Origin: Chlamydomonas sphaeroides
Taxonomy: Eukaryota; Chlorophyta; Chlorophyceae; Chlamydomonadales; Chlamydomonadaceae
Assembly: GCA_001662425.1 (NCBI GenBank)
Contig: BDDC01000160.1
Location: forward strand, 23,508 to 87,507
DNA length: 64,000 bases
Direction: 5' to 3'
A program made the translations under genes and the position numbers. The notes below the pieces were generated by a model. The model saw only the letters and a program-made list of their open reading frames with translations, was not told where the DNA came from and ran no database searches. Below, one piece after another: positions 23,701-37,200 of this stretch. Each line of letters starts with the position of its first letter. Position 1 is the first letter of the stretch.

Positions 23701-24745
23701 GACACGCCGCTCCCCTCCCCCTTCCCCCAGCTGGCGCTGCTGGTGCTGCGCTACCGCTACGGCGTGTTCAGCGCCCTGGCGATACACCACTCGCTCACCT
23801 CGGACGACATCAGGTGTGCGGCGCCACGAGGGAGGGCAACTGGCCCAACCGGGTGCTCAGCACGTTACGGCCTCAGCCCGGGCCACGGACCTGCTTGGAT
23901 GGGCTGGCCCGGCCAGGGCCATCCCGGGGGGCCACCCTCCGACTGCGTAGCTCGGAAGCACGCCTGTCCTTGATCCCTACCCTCAGCCCAAGGGCTTTTT
24001 TCTCTCTTCTCTCTTGCGCCTGTCCCCTACACGCTCCCTGTTCAACCCGTTCGTTGCCCATTCGCTGGCTTGCCTTCATTTGTTGCCTACCTCCTCCCTA
24101 TCCTCCCCTACCCCAGCTTCCTGTACGTGCACGACGAGCTGGAGGCCGACAAGCCCCGCAACAAAGTGCGGCACCAGGTGAGGCAGCAGGGGCAGGAGGC
24201 GAGAGTGCTTGGGCGCTGGTTGGGGCAGATCGTCTGCCGCAGCGCGTGCTGCCGCGGTCCCCATCGCCCTGTCGCCCTCGCCCCGGCCCCCGCAGTACCA
24301 GGCCAAGGCCCGCAAGTCGGCCGACGGCCGCGGCCCGCCGCCCGCCATGCCGCCGCCGCCCGCGCCGGCCACTGGCCAGACGTACGACAACCCCGAGTAC
24401 GGGACCGCGTACGGCGCGCCGGGCTATCCCGGGTACGGCTACGCGCCGTACGGCGATGGCGGTGGCGGCTACGCGCCGCCGCACCCGCTGTACCCGGCGC
24501 AGGTGGTGGTGCAGATCTCGCCGCGTCGCCGCAACACTGACGGCCCGCCGCCGGGCCCCGAGCCCGGGTCCGGGTCCGGGATGCAGGGCGGCGATGACGC
24601 GGGCTCGGTGCCGCGCTTCCCGCAGTCGTTCTACACGGAGGGGTACGCCAAGGGCGCGCCCGTGCCCGGGTACGGCCCGGCCGGATACGGGCCCGACCTG
24701 AAGACCAAATACGAGCACCAGCTGTGGGGGGCGCGCGCGTCGTGA
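20762..24745 (+). CDS. Multi-pass membrane protein of unrecognised family (protein A)
   Basis: Eleven exons: 20762-20881, 21260-21427, 21641-21799, 22225-22385, 22621-22721, 23054-23130, 23288-23386, 23504-23554, 23731-23813, 24117-24177 and 24296-24745. Every phase closes, for 509 residues. The start is the ATG at 20762. Hydrophobic segments include SFLSLLCKMLLLAINVTAIY, ISYYLAWFLMRVGWLLWAGI, a Cys-rich stretch CCVDCFCCLCFYSRLACC running into FVLLCVAVSILAVLIKVLQL, and LLLFAQFVINIACL, so about four to six helices are likely. The C-terminus is cytosol-like, Pro/Gly/Tyr-rich (GYPGYGYAPYG). It matches no family I know. It is clearly related to the gene at 53858-58045: both have GEHN at the same exon end followed by a basic RDI exon, a V-L-x-K-x-LQL-x-FLG segment, and exons beginning LA-x-x-LR at the same phase. 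Confidence 0.85.
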
Positions 24746-25296
24746 GGGAGATGGGATTGAGAGGGGAACGATGACAGGGCAGGGGCGGAGATGGCGGCCG
24801 CTGGGCTTGCTGGCTTCTGCGGCGGGCGGGGGCTGCTGAGTGCTGGATGGGTTGGGCTGCATGCATGGCGTGTGTGCATTGTCGGGGTGATAGCATGTGT
24901 GCATCGCTCAAGGATGTTGGCGCACGCTCGCGTGATGGCGTGGGCGAGGTATTCGGAACGAGCAAGGAGGAGCAGCGCTGTTACAAGAGCGACCCAATGG
25001 TCGGCATGCGACCCAACGGTCGACGGCCTGTAACGTGCAAGGACCGTTTGCGCACTCCTCTGGTCTTGGCAGCGAGCACCAACCTTCTCGCAAACCTCCC
25101 AGAATGGTTCCAACTTCCTGCCGCGGGCGTCGGGGCTGGTCGGGAAGACGCGGGGAAACGCGTGCCATGACATGAAGTATGCACAGTCGCCCGGAGGCAA
25201 GTTACGTTGTTACCTAGCTATTCCACTGGCCCACCTGTACCGGCTCGCGTGACGAGCACACTTGCTGCAATGGCGTGCCGCTGAAGAAGCGCGAAC
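24746..25296. other. 3' UTR of protein A and CPSF1 upstream region
   Basis: A TGTAA at 25029-25033 ends a 3' UTR of about 285 nt. The remaining 265 bp lie upstream of the CPSF1 start codon. No other gene is seen. Confidence 0.5.
25029..25033 (+). promoter_or_regulatory. TGTAA poly(A) signal, protein A gene
   Basis: TGTAA about 285 nt after the stop codon at 24745. Confidence 0.5.
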
Positions 25297-28200
25297 ATGA
25301 GCGCGTGCACGATCTACAAGGAGGTGCGACGACATGAAGCTTAAGCAGCGATAGCGCTCATGCAGCTCGCGGTGCACGCGGCGAGCTTGCGTTGAATCGC
25401 CGGCATCCGCCCGTGGACGTTGTGCGCCCATGCTGCGGACACACCAGCCAGTGCATCAACTTGAGCAGGCAGCCGCGGCCGCAAACCGGTCGCGTGTACC
25501 TCCCCTTCCCGCCGACCCACCCCGCCCCCTCCACCCCGCCCGCAGTTCCACCCGCCCACGGGCGTCAGCCTCTGCGAGGCCGCCTACTTCACCCATGCGC
25601 CGCTCGCTGTGCCGGGTGGCGCCCTGGGGGCAGCCTCGGCTGGTGCGGGCGGCGGCCTGGCGGCGGGCGGCGCCGTCGCGCAGCCCAACCTGCTGCTGGT
25701 CCGCACCAACCGCCTTGAGGTGTACCGCCTGAGGTACGGCAGAGCAAACAAAGTGTACGGCCCTACCGCCCTCCATGTACTATGCCCCCACTGTTTCAAA
25801 CCCCCACGTGTGTCCGACGTGCAGGGCCGCGACGGCTGGCAGCGCCGGCGCGCCCCCAGGGCAAGGCGGTGCCCCCACCGCCGCCGGCGGAAGCGGCGGC
25901 GTGCGGCTGGAGCTGCTGGGCTCGTACCACCTGTACGGCGTGGTGGAGAACATGGCCGTACTCAGCGGCGCGGCACCGCGGCGGCGGGATGCGCTGCTGC
26001 TGGCCTTCAGGTGGGGCTGGGCCCGGGGCCGGGGCCGGGGCCGGAGCATGGCCGCCCCACGCGGCGAGGGCCGACCACCGCTGCCTCATCCCGCCCTCCC
26101 TCCCTTTTCCCTGCCCCCTTCCAACCATCCCTCAAACCCACCGGGCAGGGACGCCAAGCTGTCGGTGCTGGAGTGGGACCCCGCCACCGCCTCGCCCCGC
26201 ACCTCCTCGCTGCACTATTTTGGTGGCGACCCAGCGCTGCAGCGCGCCGAGGGCCGCACTGCGCTGCCCAGCCCCCCGCGCGTGGTGGCCGACCCGGCGG
26301 GTCGCTGCGCGGCTGTGGTGGTGGGCTACAGCCACCTGGCGCTGCTGCCGGCGCTCGAGGTGGGCCGGGGGCGAGGAGGGAAGGGTTTTTGGGGCGATTG
26401 AGGTGGAGCGTGGAAAGTTGGACATCTAGGGTTTCTGGAAGGGTGGGCAAAGGGATTTTTCCCCCATCCTCCGGGGCATCCACACCCACCCGCAGGCCGA
26501 TGCGCTGGACATGTCGGGGGAGGGCGCGGGCCGCTCCGCCGCCGCCGTGGGCAACTCGTACCTGCTAAACCTGAGCAAGATGATGGGCATTCGCGAGGTG
26601 CGCCAGGGGCGGGGCTGTCGAGGGGCCCGGGGCTAAGGTGGGCGCCAGGGGCGGGGCTGGCATGGGGGCCGGGGCTAGGGTGGGCGCTAGGGGCGGGGCA
26701 GGCTGCTTCCCGGACACCCAGCCCGCAGCTCTGCGCTCGAGGAAAACCGCCCAGCCGTGCCGCGGAGGTCGAAACACACACACCTCCCATACCCCACGAT
26801 TCCCCCGCCCGCCCCCAGGTCCGCGACGCCGTGTTCCTGCACGGCTACACGGAGCCGGTGCTGCTGCTGCTGCACGAGCCCGACCCCACCTGGGTGGGCC
26901 GCCTGCGGTGAGGGAGCGGGGCGAGGGCGGGGTGGGGGCGGCGCGGGGGCGGGGAGGTGGCGGGGAGGTGGCGGGGAGGGGGCGGGGCGGGAGCGGGGAG
27001 GCGGCGGGAAGGGGGCGGGGAGGCGGCGGGAAGGGGGTGGGGGGGGGAAGGCGGCGCACTCAGCGGGCCGGGGCCGCCCTGCGGAGTCGCCCTGCCGGAG
27101 GCGACCCGGCAGGCGCCTACGGGCACGGCACCAACCTCTGCCCATGCTGCTCCTGCGCCTGGCATTGCCTCTGCCTCTGCCCCCCAGGGAGCGCAAGGAC
27201 ACGTGCTGCCTGACCGCGGTGTCCATCTCGCTCCGCCTCAAGCGCCACACGCTGCTGTGGAAGGCGTCCGGCCTGCCGTACGACTGCTTCCGGCTGCTGG
27301 CGGTGCCGTACAGGCCCGCCGTATTGGTGGTCAGCCCCAACCTGCTGCTGCTGGCGTCGCAGGTGTGGCTCGCCTGCAGCGTCCTTGGGGGGCCGGCGGG
27401 GGGAAGTGGGGAGGGTGTGTGTTCAGAACTAAGTATAAGTATAATAGTAAGACAAAACCAACGCAAGGGAGAATGGCGCGCCGGCCGTGCGTTGAGGAAA
27501 TGCAGTGGTTAGGTGCGCCAGTGCGGAAGGAAGCCCAACCAGGAGCGCCCGCAAGGACCCCGAGTCCCGGCCCGCCCCGCGTTACCGCAGTGACGTGGAG
27601 GGCCGCGTGCGTGTGTGCGCCACTGGCGTGGGGGCTGGGGAGAAGGAGGGGTGTGGAGGTAGAGGGTTGTGAGGATGCGCCAAGGAGCACACGCGCACGG
27701 ACTGCACGCGCCCTTAGCTGAGCAACCCAGCAGAGGGTAATGTCGGCGGGCTGCGTCGTCATGCGTGCGCGATAGCAACGGGGGCAGGCGCTTGGGATCT
27801 GCGGGCAGGTGCGCCGCGGCCTGCGGGCCTTGCATCCACCCCGCCCGTGTGTTGCATCCAGCTTATGCACCTCATCGACCTCCTCCTCTGCCCCGCCCCC
27901 GCCCTTCCCTGCCGCCGCCCAGGCCTCCCAGCACGCCGCCGCCCTCAACTCCAACGCCCTGCCCGGCGAGGCGCCCCCCGCGCTGGTGTTCGACCCGGCC
28001 CGCGAGCAGCCCGCGGCCACGGCGGCGCGCATGGCGGCAGAGTACGCCCTCAACGTGCACCCGGTGGGTGGGAGCGGGGATGGCAGGGAGGAAAGATGTG
28101 GGTGGAAGGACGTGGGTTCAGACATAACAGAGTGCGTCTGTGTAGATCACGTGGCGGCGGAGTGCTGTACGCGCTGAACGTCTGTTGCACACGCCGCGCC

Positions 28201-31200
28201 CGGACAGCATGCGCCCCCGCTACCTGACCCAGAGCCCCCGCTACCTGACCCAGAGCCCCCGCTACCTGACCCAGAGCCCCCGCTACCTGACCCAGAGCCC
28301 CCGCTGCAAGTCACTCATCCTTCCTTCCCGTCCTGCCCTGCCCCTGCAGGACTGCGCGCCCGCCGCGGGCCGCAACGCCGCCCTCATCGCGGACCTGGAG
28401 GTGTCGGCGGCGGGGGCCGCAGCCGCCTGGCTGAGCCCCACCACCTGCCTCATGGGTACGTGCCGGGGGGCAGGCAGGGGCTGGTGGGGCTGGTAGGGTG
28501 CTTGAAGCCCAGGGCTGGCCCCTCGGTCTCACCACCTGCCTCTTGGGCGGGTGCAATAGCGGGGGCGTTCCGTGGGAGGGGGCGGGACTGGCTCGGGGGC
28601 CGCCGGAGGCGAGGCGCAGCGGCGCCTGGCGCTGCGGGCGCAGAGCCGGCAGGGCTGCGCTGGCTGCATAGGGCGACGCGCTGCCGCCCGTGCGCCTAGG
28701 GAGGGCCGCGAGCCTGAGCCGCCTGGATAGGAGGCCGCACACCACACACATTACCGGTACCACCCACTGCCACCCCACCCCCGCAGGCCTGCCCTCCGGC
28801 TCGCTGTTAGCTGTCCACCTGCGCTTCGACGGCCCGCCCGACACGCGGATCACCGCCGTACGCACGGGCTCCGGCCCCGGCGCCGCCGCCATGGTGGGGC
28901 TGACCATGGCCGCCGCCGCCCGTACGCCCGCCGCCGCCGCGCTGGCGGCGCTGGGTACGGCGGCGGCGGCGGCCACGGCGGGCGCCAGCCCGTACCTGTC
29001 GTACAAGGGCCCGAAGGGCCTGGTGTTCCTGGGCTCCTGGACGGGCGACTCCGTACTCATGCAGCTGCGGCCGCGTACGGCGGCCGAGGGTACGGAGAAG
29101 GCCGACGGCGCCGCCAAGCGGCAGCGCCGCGCCGGCGACGGGCCCGACGGCGACGGTGACGCGCCTGACGGCGGCACGCTGGCGGCCACCAACCGCAGCG
29201 CCGCCGTCGCGGCTGCGGCGGCCGCCGCGGCTGCGGCGGCTGCGGCGACGGCGACGCAGCGGTATACGCTGCGCTCGCTGGACTCGCTGCCGTCCCTGGG
29301 TGAGGCCTGGCAGGGCCGGGTGCCGGGGCTGCCAGGGTGGCGTGCGCTGGGCGGTGCGGCCTCAGGGCCCGCTCCACGCCGCCAGCCTACTAGCCGCGCC
29401 TCCCACCCCGGGCCGCTCGGGTCCCAGCTCCCAACCCGGCCTGCCGTCGCCTTCGCATTTCCCCGCCTGCCTCCCGGTCGAGTCAACCCAACTGCTGCGT
29501 GCCCTCCTCCCTTCCAACCTCTCCCCAGGCCCGGTGCGCGACCTGCTGTTCGCCGACACCTCAGTGTCCGCGTACACACAGCGGGGCGGACCCAACGGCG
29601 ACGCCAGCCGGGGCGGGCCCACCGTGTTCGCCTGCGTGGGCCAGGTGGGCGGGAGGGTGGAAGGGAGGGAGGGATGGAGGCAGCTGGGGTTGGGCAACAC
29701 GGGGCGGCGGCGGCCATGCAGGGCAGGTAGCCCGGCTGTACCGCATGGCTACCTCAGCCCCTGCCTGCATGGGTGGGAAGTTGGAGGCCATGCGCAAGGG
29801 GCGAGGGCGCCTGGGCGTGAGGAAGGGTTGGGATGCACATGGGCGATATGGGGCCATTGGCTGACTTTTCTGAAGCCCTCCGGCGGATGACTTCGTTGCC
29901 GGAATTTCATGCTGCTGCACCGTGCCGTAAGCCGTGTGCCGTAAGCTGAAAGCCGTGTGCCGTAAGCTGAAAGCCGTGTGCCGTAAGCTGAAAGCCGTGT
30001 GCCGTAAGCTGAAAGCCGTGTGCTGTAAGCTGAAAGCCGTGTGCCGTAAGCTGAAAGCCGTGTGTCGTAGGCCGTAAGCCGTGTGCCGTAAGCCGAAAGC
30101 CGTGTGCCGTAAGCCGAAAGCCGTGTGCCGTGTGCCGTAAGCCGTGTGCCGTACGTCGTACGAGCTCCCTTGTGCCTCCCGCCCCCCGCCCCCCGCCCCC
30201 CGCCCCCCGACCAGGCGCACACGGGCGCCATCGTGATGGCCCGCCAGGGGCTGCTGGTCGACGTTATCACGGAGGTCAACCTACCCGGCATCACGGCAGT
30301 CTTTGCCGTACACCACCGTACGGAGGACGACGATGCGGTCGAGGTTGAGGCCGCCGCCGCGGCCACCGCAGCAGCAGCCGCGGCTGCGGCGGCGGGCGGT
30401 GCCGCTGGGGACGAGGACGAGGCCGACGGCGGCCGGCCCGCGACGGTGGAGATGACTCCGGAGCCGCCGGATGTGCCGCCCGGCGGCGCCGCCACTGCTG
30501 CTGACGGCGCCGCCGCCGCTACCATCAAGCCAGAGCCGGAGCCCGCCGCCGCCGCCGGGCCAGCCGAGGCCGCAGGCGACGGCGAGGCCAAGCCGGCGCC
30601 GCCGCCGGCGGACGGCGCCGACGGCACCATCACCGCCGCCGCTGGCGTCAAGCGGCCTCGCTCGCCGTCGCCGCGGCCGGCGGCGGCGGGCGGCGACGCC
30701 GGCGCCATCGTGGCGGCGGCCCCCGCCGCCGCCGCTGCGCCGCCGCCGGCCGCCGGGCCCCGCGGCCCTCCTCCACCGCCGCACCACGCCTACGTGCTCA
30801 TCTCCCTGGGCGGCTCGCGGACCGTGGTGCTGCACGCCGGCGGGGATCTGGAGGACATGAGCAAAAAGTGAGGGACGGGGTTGGGCGACAGGCGAGTGTG
30901 CACGTGTCCGGGCGCACAAACTACCGTAGTCGATTACGTCAGCTGACAAGCGCACGTGGTGCCCGTGTGAACCTGTGCAACGGGCGCGCCAACGAGGCCC
31001 GGTTTCACGAGACATGAATAGCGCAAAGAATATTGGCAGGAGGATGTGTTGCCGTGCGAGCATATCGTATCTTTTTTGGTTGGATTGCAGGGGGCCCGTT
31101 GCCTCGGGAGCAGGGCTCACCACTGGCAGGCATCTTGTGGGCCAGGCGGCCCCCGACCTCGCTTGCGGCCCCGTTGCAGCCCCGCTTCCACGCGCCTCCT

Positions 31201-34200
31201 CCTCGATGCTCCTCCTCCTCCTCCATGTCCCTGCACGCCACCTCCAGCCGACCGCTGCGCGTGTGCCCGGCCCGCTTGCGTCCGCAGGCCCGAGTGCGAG
31301 TTCATCACCAGCCAGCCCACCCTGGCGGCGGGCAACCTGTGGCACAGCGCAGCAATCGTGCAGGTGCGGACCCCACACCCCCGCAGTGCTGCCGTACCAT
31401 GCCGTACCGTACATGCTACCGTACATACTGCATACTGCCGCGAGCTCCTGGTGGCGAGGGCCCTACACACCAGCTGAGCGCCGGTCGGACCGGGCAGGGC
31501 GGGGCGGGAGGATGCGCAACGCTGTCCCCGGCGCTCCTGCCGCCCGCTCCTCTGCTCCGGATACCTCATGCCACCCCTGACCCACTCCCTTTGCGGCTTT
31601 TTTCCCATCCTCTGTCTCCTTTTCCTTGTCCCCCAGGCCTGCCCCGGTGGCCTGCGGGTGCTGGAGGGCATGTCGCTGCTGCAGGACCTCACCACGGGGG
31701 AGCTGCTGGAGATGGCGGCACAGGTGCGCTGGGGCCGGGGGGGGGCCGGTGAGCTGACGGGGTGGCAGGCAGGGAGCCTGCGTGTGGGCGTGCAGGAGCG
31801 CGCCGGGGGGCCGCTGCCGCACCCTGCCCTGCCTCCCTGCCCTGCCTCCCATGACCCTGAGTCCCCCGGCCCGCCCCGGCCCATCCCGGCCCCGCCCCCA
31901 GACGCTGGGCGCTGCGGCGCTGGGCGCCAAGGACGGCGCGCCCCCGCCCGTCATCACCGGCATGCAGGTGGGTATTGTGTTGGCAACAATGCCGTGGCTA
32001 GCGGCGCCAGTCATGCCCTGTGTCGGTGTTGCGTTCCGCCCATGGGGCCCGCCCCCCGCCCCCGCCCCCCCCCCCTTCCCGCANNNNNNNNNNNNNNNNN
32101 NNNNNNNNNNNNNNNNNNNNNNNNNNNNNNNNNNNNNNNNNNNNNNNNNNNNNNNNNNNNNNNNNNNNNNNNNNNNNNNNNNNNNNNNNNNNNNNNNNNN
32201 NNNNNNNNNNNNNNNNNNNNNNNNNNNNNNNNNNNNNNNNNNNNNNNNNNNNNNNNNNNNNNNNNNNNNNNNNNNNNNNNNNNNNNNNNNNNNNNNNNNN
32301 NNNNNNNNNNNNNNNNNNNNNNNNNNNNNNNNNNNNNNNNNNNNNNNNNNNNNNNNNNNNNNNNNNNNNNNNNNNNNNNNNNNNNNNNNNNNNNNNNNNN
32401 NNNNNNNNNNNNNNNNNNNNNNNNNNNNNNNNNNNNNNNTGTCGCTGTCGGGCGCTGCTGCACATCGCAGCGCAGCCGCGACCGCCAGCGGGCACGCCCT
32501 CCCCCAACCCCTCTCCCTTCCCTCTTGCCCACCGCCCCCTCCGCCCGCCGCCAGACCGCCGACCCCTACGTCCTCGTCACCCTCGCCGACGGCACCGCAG
32601 CGCTGCTACAGGGCGACCCCCTGTCCATGACCCTGGCCCTGGCGCCTGCCGCCGCCGACCAGCTGCTGGCGGCCCCCGGCCGCAGCCCACAGCAGCGCAT
32701 TGCCGCTGCCGCGCTCTTCCGCGACGAGACCGGCTGGCTCGCGGCCGTGACGGCGCCGCCAGGCGCCGCCGCCGCCGCAGGCGGCGGCGGCGGCGGCGAG
32801 CTGGGGCTGGAGGCGGGGGATGGGGATAGGGAGGGGGCGGAGGGGGCTGCGGAGGGCTGCGGTGTGTTTGTGTGGGTGTGCCGCGCGTCGGGCCGGCTCG
32901 AGGCGTACTCGCTGCCGGGCATGGGGCTGGTGTTTCAGAGCTCGGGGCTGGCGGGCGCCGAGGAGGTGCTGGCGGGCGGGCCCAGCATGATGTACGACAT
33001 GTACGACATGTTTGGGGACGGCGGCGAGGCGGCCGCCGCCGGCGCAGCGGCCGGCGGCGGCGCGGCGCCGGCCGAGGGCGAGGGCATCGTGGAGCTGAGG
33101 CTCGAGTCGTTCAGGGTGAGTGGGCTGCGGTGGGCTGCGGTGGTCTCAACGGCGACGCTAGGCCTGGCAGGGCGCGCCCTCGGCTGCGGCGGGCCGCAGG
33201 CACGGCACGTACGCGCGGCGGCACGGCGGCGGTCGTCTGGGGGACGTCGCTGTCCGCGTGTTGCGGCTGTGCTGGGCCTGGCGGCATGGCCGCTACGCTG
33301 CACTGCGCTACCCCCGCACACCGGCCAGGGGCTCGCTGACCAGGGGTACGCACGGCAAGGCATCACACCCTCTCCCCAATGTCGCCCCCATGTGGCCGCC
33401 GCCAACGCTGGCCGCAGGGCGGCTGCGCGGGCGGGCTGCCCGACTGCGAGCGGCCTGTGCTGCTGGCGCTCACGGCCAGCGGCAGCCTGCTGGCGTACCA
33501 GGTGGGGGGCGGGCGTTACGAGCAGGCGTTACGAGTACGGCACGGCGTGGGGAAGCGGGTGACGGGGTGACGGGGTTGGGTTGGCAGCCTGCTGCCGTAC
33601 CAGCGGGGGGGGGGCGGGGCGACCGGGGTTGCGGGAAGGGTTGTGGCGGCGCGGCAGTGGCGGGAGGGGCACCGTAGCTGGTGACTTCAGGGCTTCGGCT
33701 GGGGGGTCCTGGGCTCTGGACATGGCGCTGGCTCGGGTTGTCCGCATGCTCCCGGTCATCTGTGCTAGCTCCGCACCGCCGCACGCACGCCGCCTGACCC
33801 CACGCGCGGGAGCTTGGGACTGCTGCCTGCGCTGGGACCTTGGTCACTGCTCTCGCAACCTCTACCCACTCCGTACCACCTCCCACACCCGGCCTCCGCG
33901 CGCAGGCCTTCAGCCCCAGCGGCCGCGGCCCCGACGGCCACGCCACCTCCTCGGCCCTCGACCCGCGCGGCCCGGGCTGGCAGGCGGCCGGCCCCGGCGG
34001 CGCCTCGCAGCAGCCGCTGGCCTTCCGCCGCCTGCCGCTCGAGTGCCTCTCGCACGAGGGCCCCGCGCCCGCGGCCCCGGGAGCCACGTCCGCCCCGGGC
34101 TCTGGCCGTATGGTGCGCTTCGACCACCTCGCGTACACGGACCCCGCCACCACGGTACGGTTGCTGGGTCGTACCTGCGAGGCGCTGCACTGGAGGGCGC

Positions 34201-37200
34201 GCACTCGTCGCCCGCCACGCCAGGGCCCCCCTTGTCGTGGCGCACAAGGCCCAACCCTGGCCCCCCCTTTCCCTTGGCACCCATTCCCACCCAACCTCCA
34301 CCACCCCCAGAGCCAGGGTCCCTCCTACAGCGGCGTCTTTGTGGCGGGCGCCCGGCCGCTGTGGCTGGTGGCCTCGCGCGGCGGCCTGGTGCCGCACCCC
34401 ATGTGGGCGGACGGGCCGGTGGCGGGGATGACGCCCTTCCACAACGCCAACTGCCCGCTGGTGGGGAGGGAGGCATGGAGGCCCGGGGAGTGTCGAGGAC
34501 TGGGGGCCTGGGGCTTTGGCGGCTTTGGGTTGGGGTGCGCGGGGCCGTGTGCTCCAAACCAGCTGTCTGCTGGTGGGTCGGAGGCATGGGGGTTCGGAGG
34601 TATGGGGGTTGGGGGAAGCCGAGGAGGCGGTGCGGCAGGGGACGCGGGCGTATCTGGGTGGGGGGAAGCGGCCCCCGCGCACGGGGCGGCGCTGCGGGCT
34701 GACGGCATGCCGGCCCTGCAGCCGGCCACCGCCACCCCTCCCTTCCAACCCCCCAACCGACGCCCCTCTCCGCCCCCGCCCCTGCCCCCTCCCACGCCCT
34801 CCCACCTCCTCCACCCCGCCCCCCAGGGCTTCATCTCCGCCGCCCCCTCCCGCGGCGGCCAGCTCAAGGTGTGCCAGCTGCAGCCCGGCTGCCGCCTGGA
34901 GGGCCCCTGGGTGGCCCGCCGGGTGCCGCTGCGGGCCACGCCGCACCGGCTGGCCTGGTTCCGGGACGCGGGGCTGCTGGCGGCCATCACCTCGCGGATG
35001 GCGCCCAGCAGGTAGGGGGAGTGAAGGGGGAAAGGTAGAGGGGAGGGTGTTCGTGTAGGGGGGGGGGCCTGCCTACTGGCGGCCATCACCTTGCAAATGG
35101 CGCCCAGCAGGTGGGGGGAGTGAGGGGAGTATGTGGGTCATAGCGCAGTAGGGGGAGGGCGGATGCCGCAGGTCCGCTGTAACGGACAGGGGCGGCTTTT
35201 TGTGGATTGTAGGATGTATGTGGATGCACGTGGGCGGCTAGGCGGCGCCCACTGAGCTACGTGCGCCGCCGCCTGGGGCCTCGCAGGCCGCGCCCTCCCC
35301 CCGAGGAGCCCGGGGGCGACCCCCACGCCGCCGCCGCATACGCCGCCGCGGGCGCGGCCGCCGCAGCGAGGGGGCGTGAGGAGGTGCGCTGCTGGTGGGA
35401 GCGAGGGCAAGAGACCCAGGTTTAGGCGTTGTTAGGCGTTTTCAGGCGTTTCGGGCGTTTCCAGGCGACTTTAGGCGTTTCTTTGCGTTTCCAAGCGTTT
35501 CAGCGGAGGGTTTCGGCGGAGGGTGGCACGGCCGCCGAGCCGGCCCCCCTTCGACCCGTCCCGCCACCAGCTCTAGGCCCCTCTGCCTGCACGTCCACGC
35601 CCGCGCCGTCTCCCCTCCCTAGGGCCCAATCCTGCACCAGCGCCTCCCTTACCTCCCCTGCCCTCCACCACCCCCACCACCCCAGGTGTGGGAGCTGCGG
35701 CTGCTGGAGCCCTCGGGCTGCGGCAAGCTGTGGACCAGCGCCCCTCTGCCGGCGGGCGAGCAGGCGCTGTGCCTGCGCATCGTCTACCTGCGCAACACGG
35801 TCACGGGTGCGTGCTTGGGCCGTGGGCGTGGGGCCCTACTATGACGTAGCCAGCTACGAGGGTGGGGTCAGGGGTGGTCTGCACGACGCCACCTACAGCG
35901 CACGGCGCTGGCGGAGGATGTGGCGGGGTCCCTCTGCTGGGCTGGGGGGCCGACTCCGCGACCTGCCTGCGGCCGTCCACACTCGGCAGCCGCTGCGCTG
36001 CGGACGCAATAGCTGATGTGCTACACGCTACAGCGTGTATGCCGTATGCTATTGCCCCTTGCTGACCACCAGCTACTCGCCCGCAGGCGAGACCGACGCG
36101 CTGCTGGCGGTGGGCACCGCCTTCCCGCTGGGTAGGGCGGCACGGGGCCGGGGCGTTTGCGGAGGGGGGGAAAAGGGGGCTGGTTGCAGGGGCCCCGGGA
36201 AGGGAGGGCCGAAGGGGCCCCGGGGAGGGAGGGGCCAAGGGGCCCCGGGAAGGGAGCGGCCGAAGGGGGCCAGGGCAGGACCCCTGCAGGCCCCAGCCCG
36301 GGGGCCTGCCGGCCGCCGCCTGCGGTGCCAGAGGGTGCCAGCGCACCGCCGCCACCACGCACCCCGGCATGCGGTGCGGGGCGTGACCCTCTCTGTTCCC
36401 ATCCTTGAAGCCGCGCACCCCTTTGGCCCCGGGGTCTTGCCGGTGACGCCCTGCTGCTCGCCGCCCTCCGCCTGGGCCCCCCCTAGGCGAGGACCACCCC
36501 TGCCTGGGCCGCATCCTGCTGTTCCAGGTGGGGCCGGGGAAGGGGCCCTGGGCAGCGGGGCCGACGCAAGCGGCCGTGGGACGCAAGGGGCTGTCCGCCC
36601 TTCCAATCCCCACCGTCCCCTTCCCTCACCTTCCCTCACCTTCCCTCACCTTCCCTCACCTTCCCTGCCCCCCCCCCACCGCACACCCGTCGCCCCGCTC
36701 CCCCTCGGCTGTGCAGGTGTCTGCAGAGGCGGTGGACTTGGGCGGCGGCCACTTCAGCCGCCGCTGGAGCGCCGCGCCGGTGGGCATGAGGGACATGGCG
36801 TCCGCTGTAACCAGGTGAGGCGGGGGTATGGGAGAGGGTGTTGGGAGGGTGATCGCGCTGGCTCAAGCTAGGCTAGATGCGGTGGGGAAGGGGAGGGGGA
36901 AGGAGCGAAAGCGGCGGAAGGTGGGGTATGCAATGGGAGATGAGCTTTGGGGGACGGGGGCACGAGGCAGAGCGCACTGGTGGGGGGGAGGGTTGACGGC
37001 CGGTTTCCTCCGCTCAGTCGGCAGCCGCGCAACGATTTGCGGCCCCTCCTGCCCTCCTGCCCTCCTGCCCTCCTGCCCTCCTGCCCTCCTGCCCTCCTGC
37101 CCTCCTGCCCCCGTCCGATGTCTCCTCCCCACCTCCTTGCCGTCCCCCGCCCGCTCTCGCGCGCCTCCGGCCCCTCCCACGCCCCGCCCCCCCCCCGGCC

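Noticed and set aside
28219..30155. Regular 21-bp repeats as a CRISPR array
   Set aside because: The units are contiguous with no spacers, and this is a eukaryotic intron.
31568..33562. Open frames spanning the N gap
   Set aside because: They are produced by translating N as open sequence; the real exons end at 31967 and resume at 32555.
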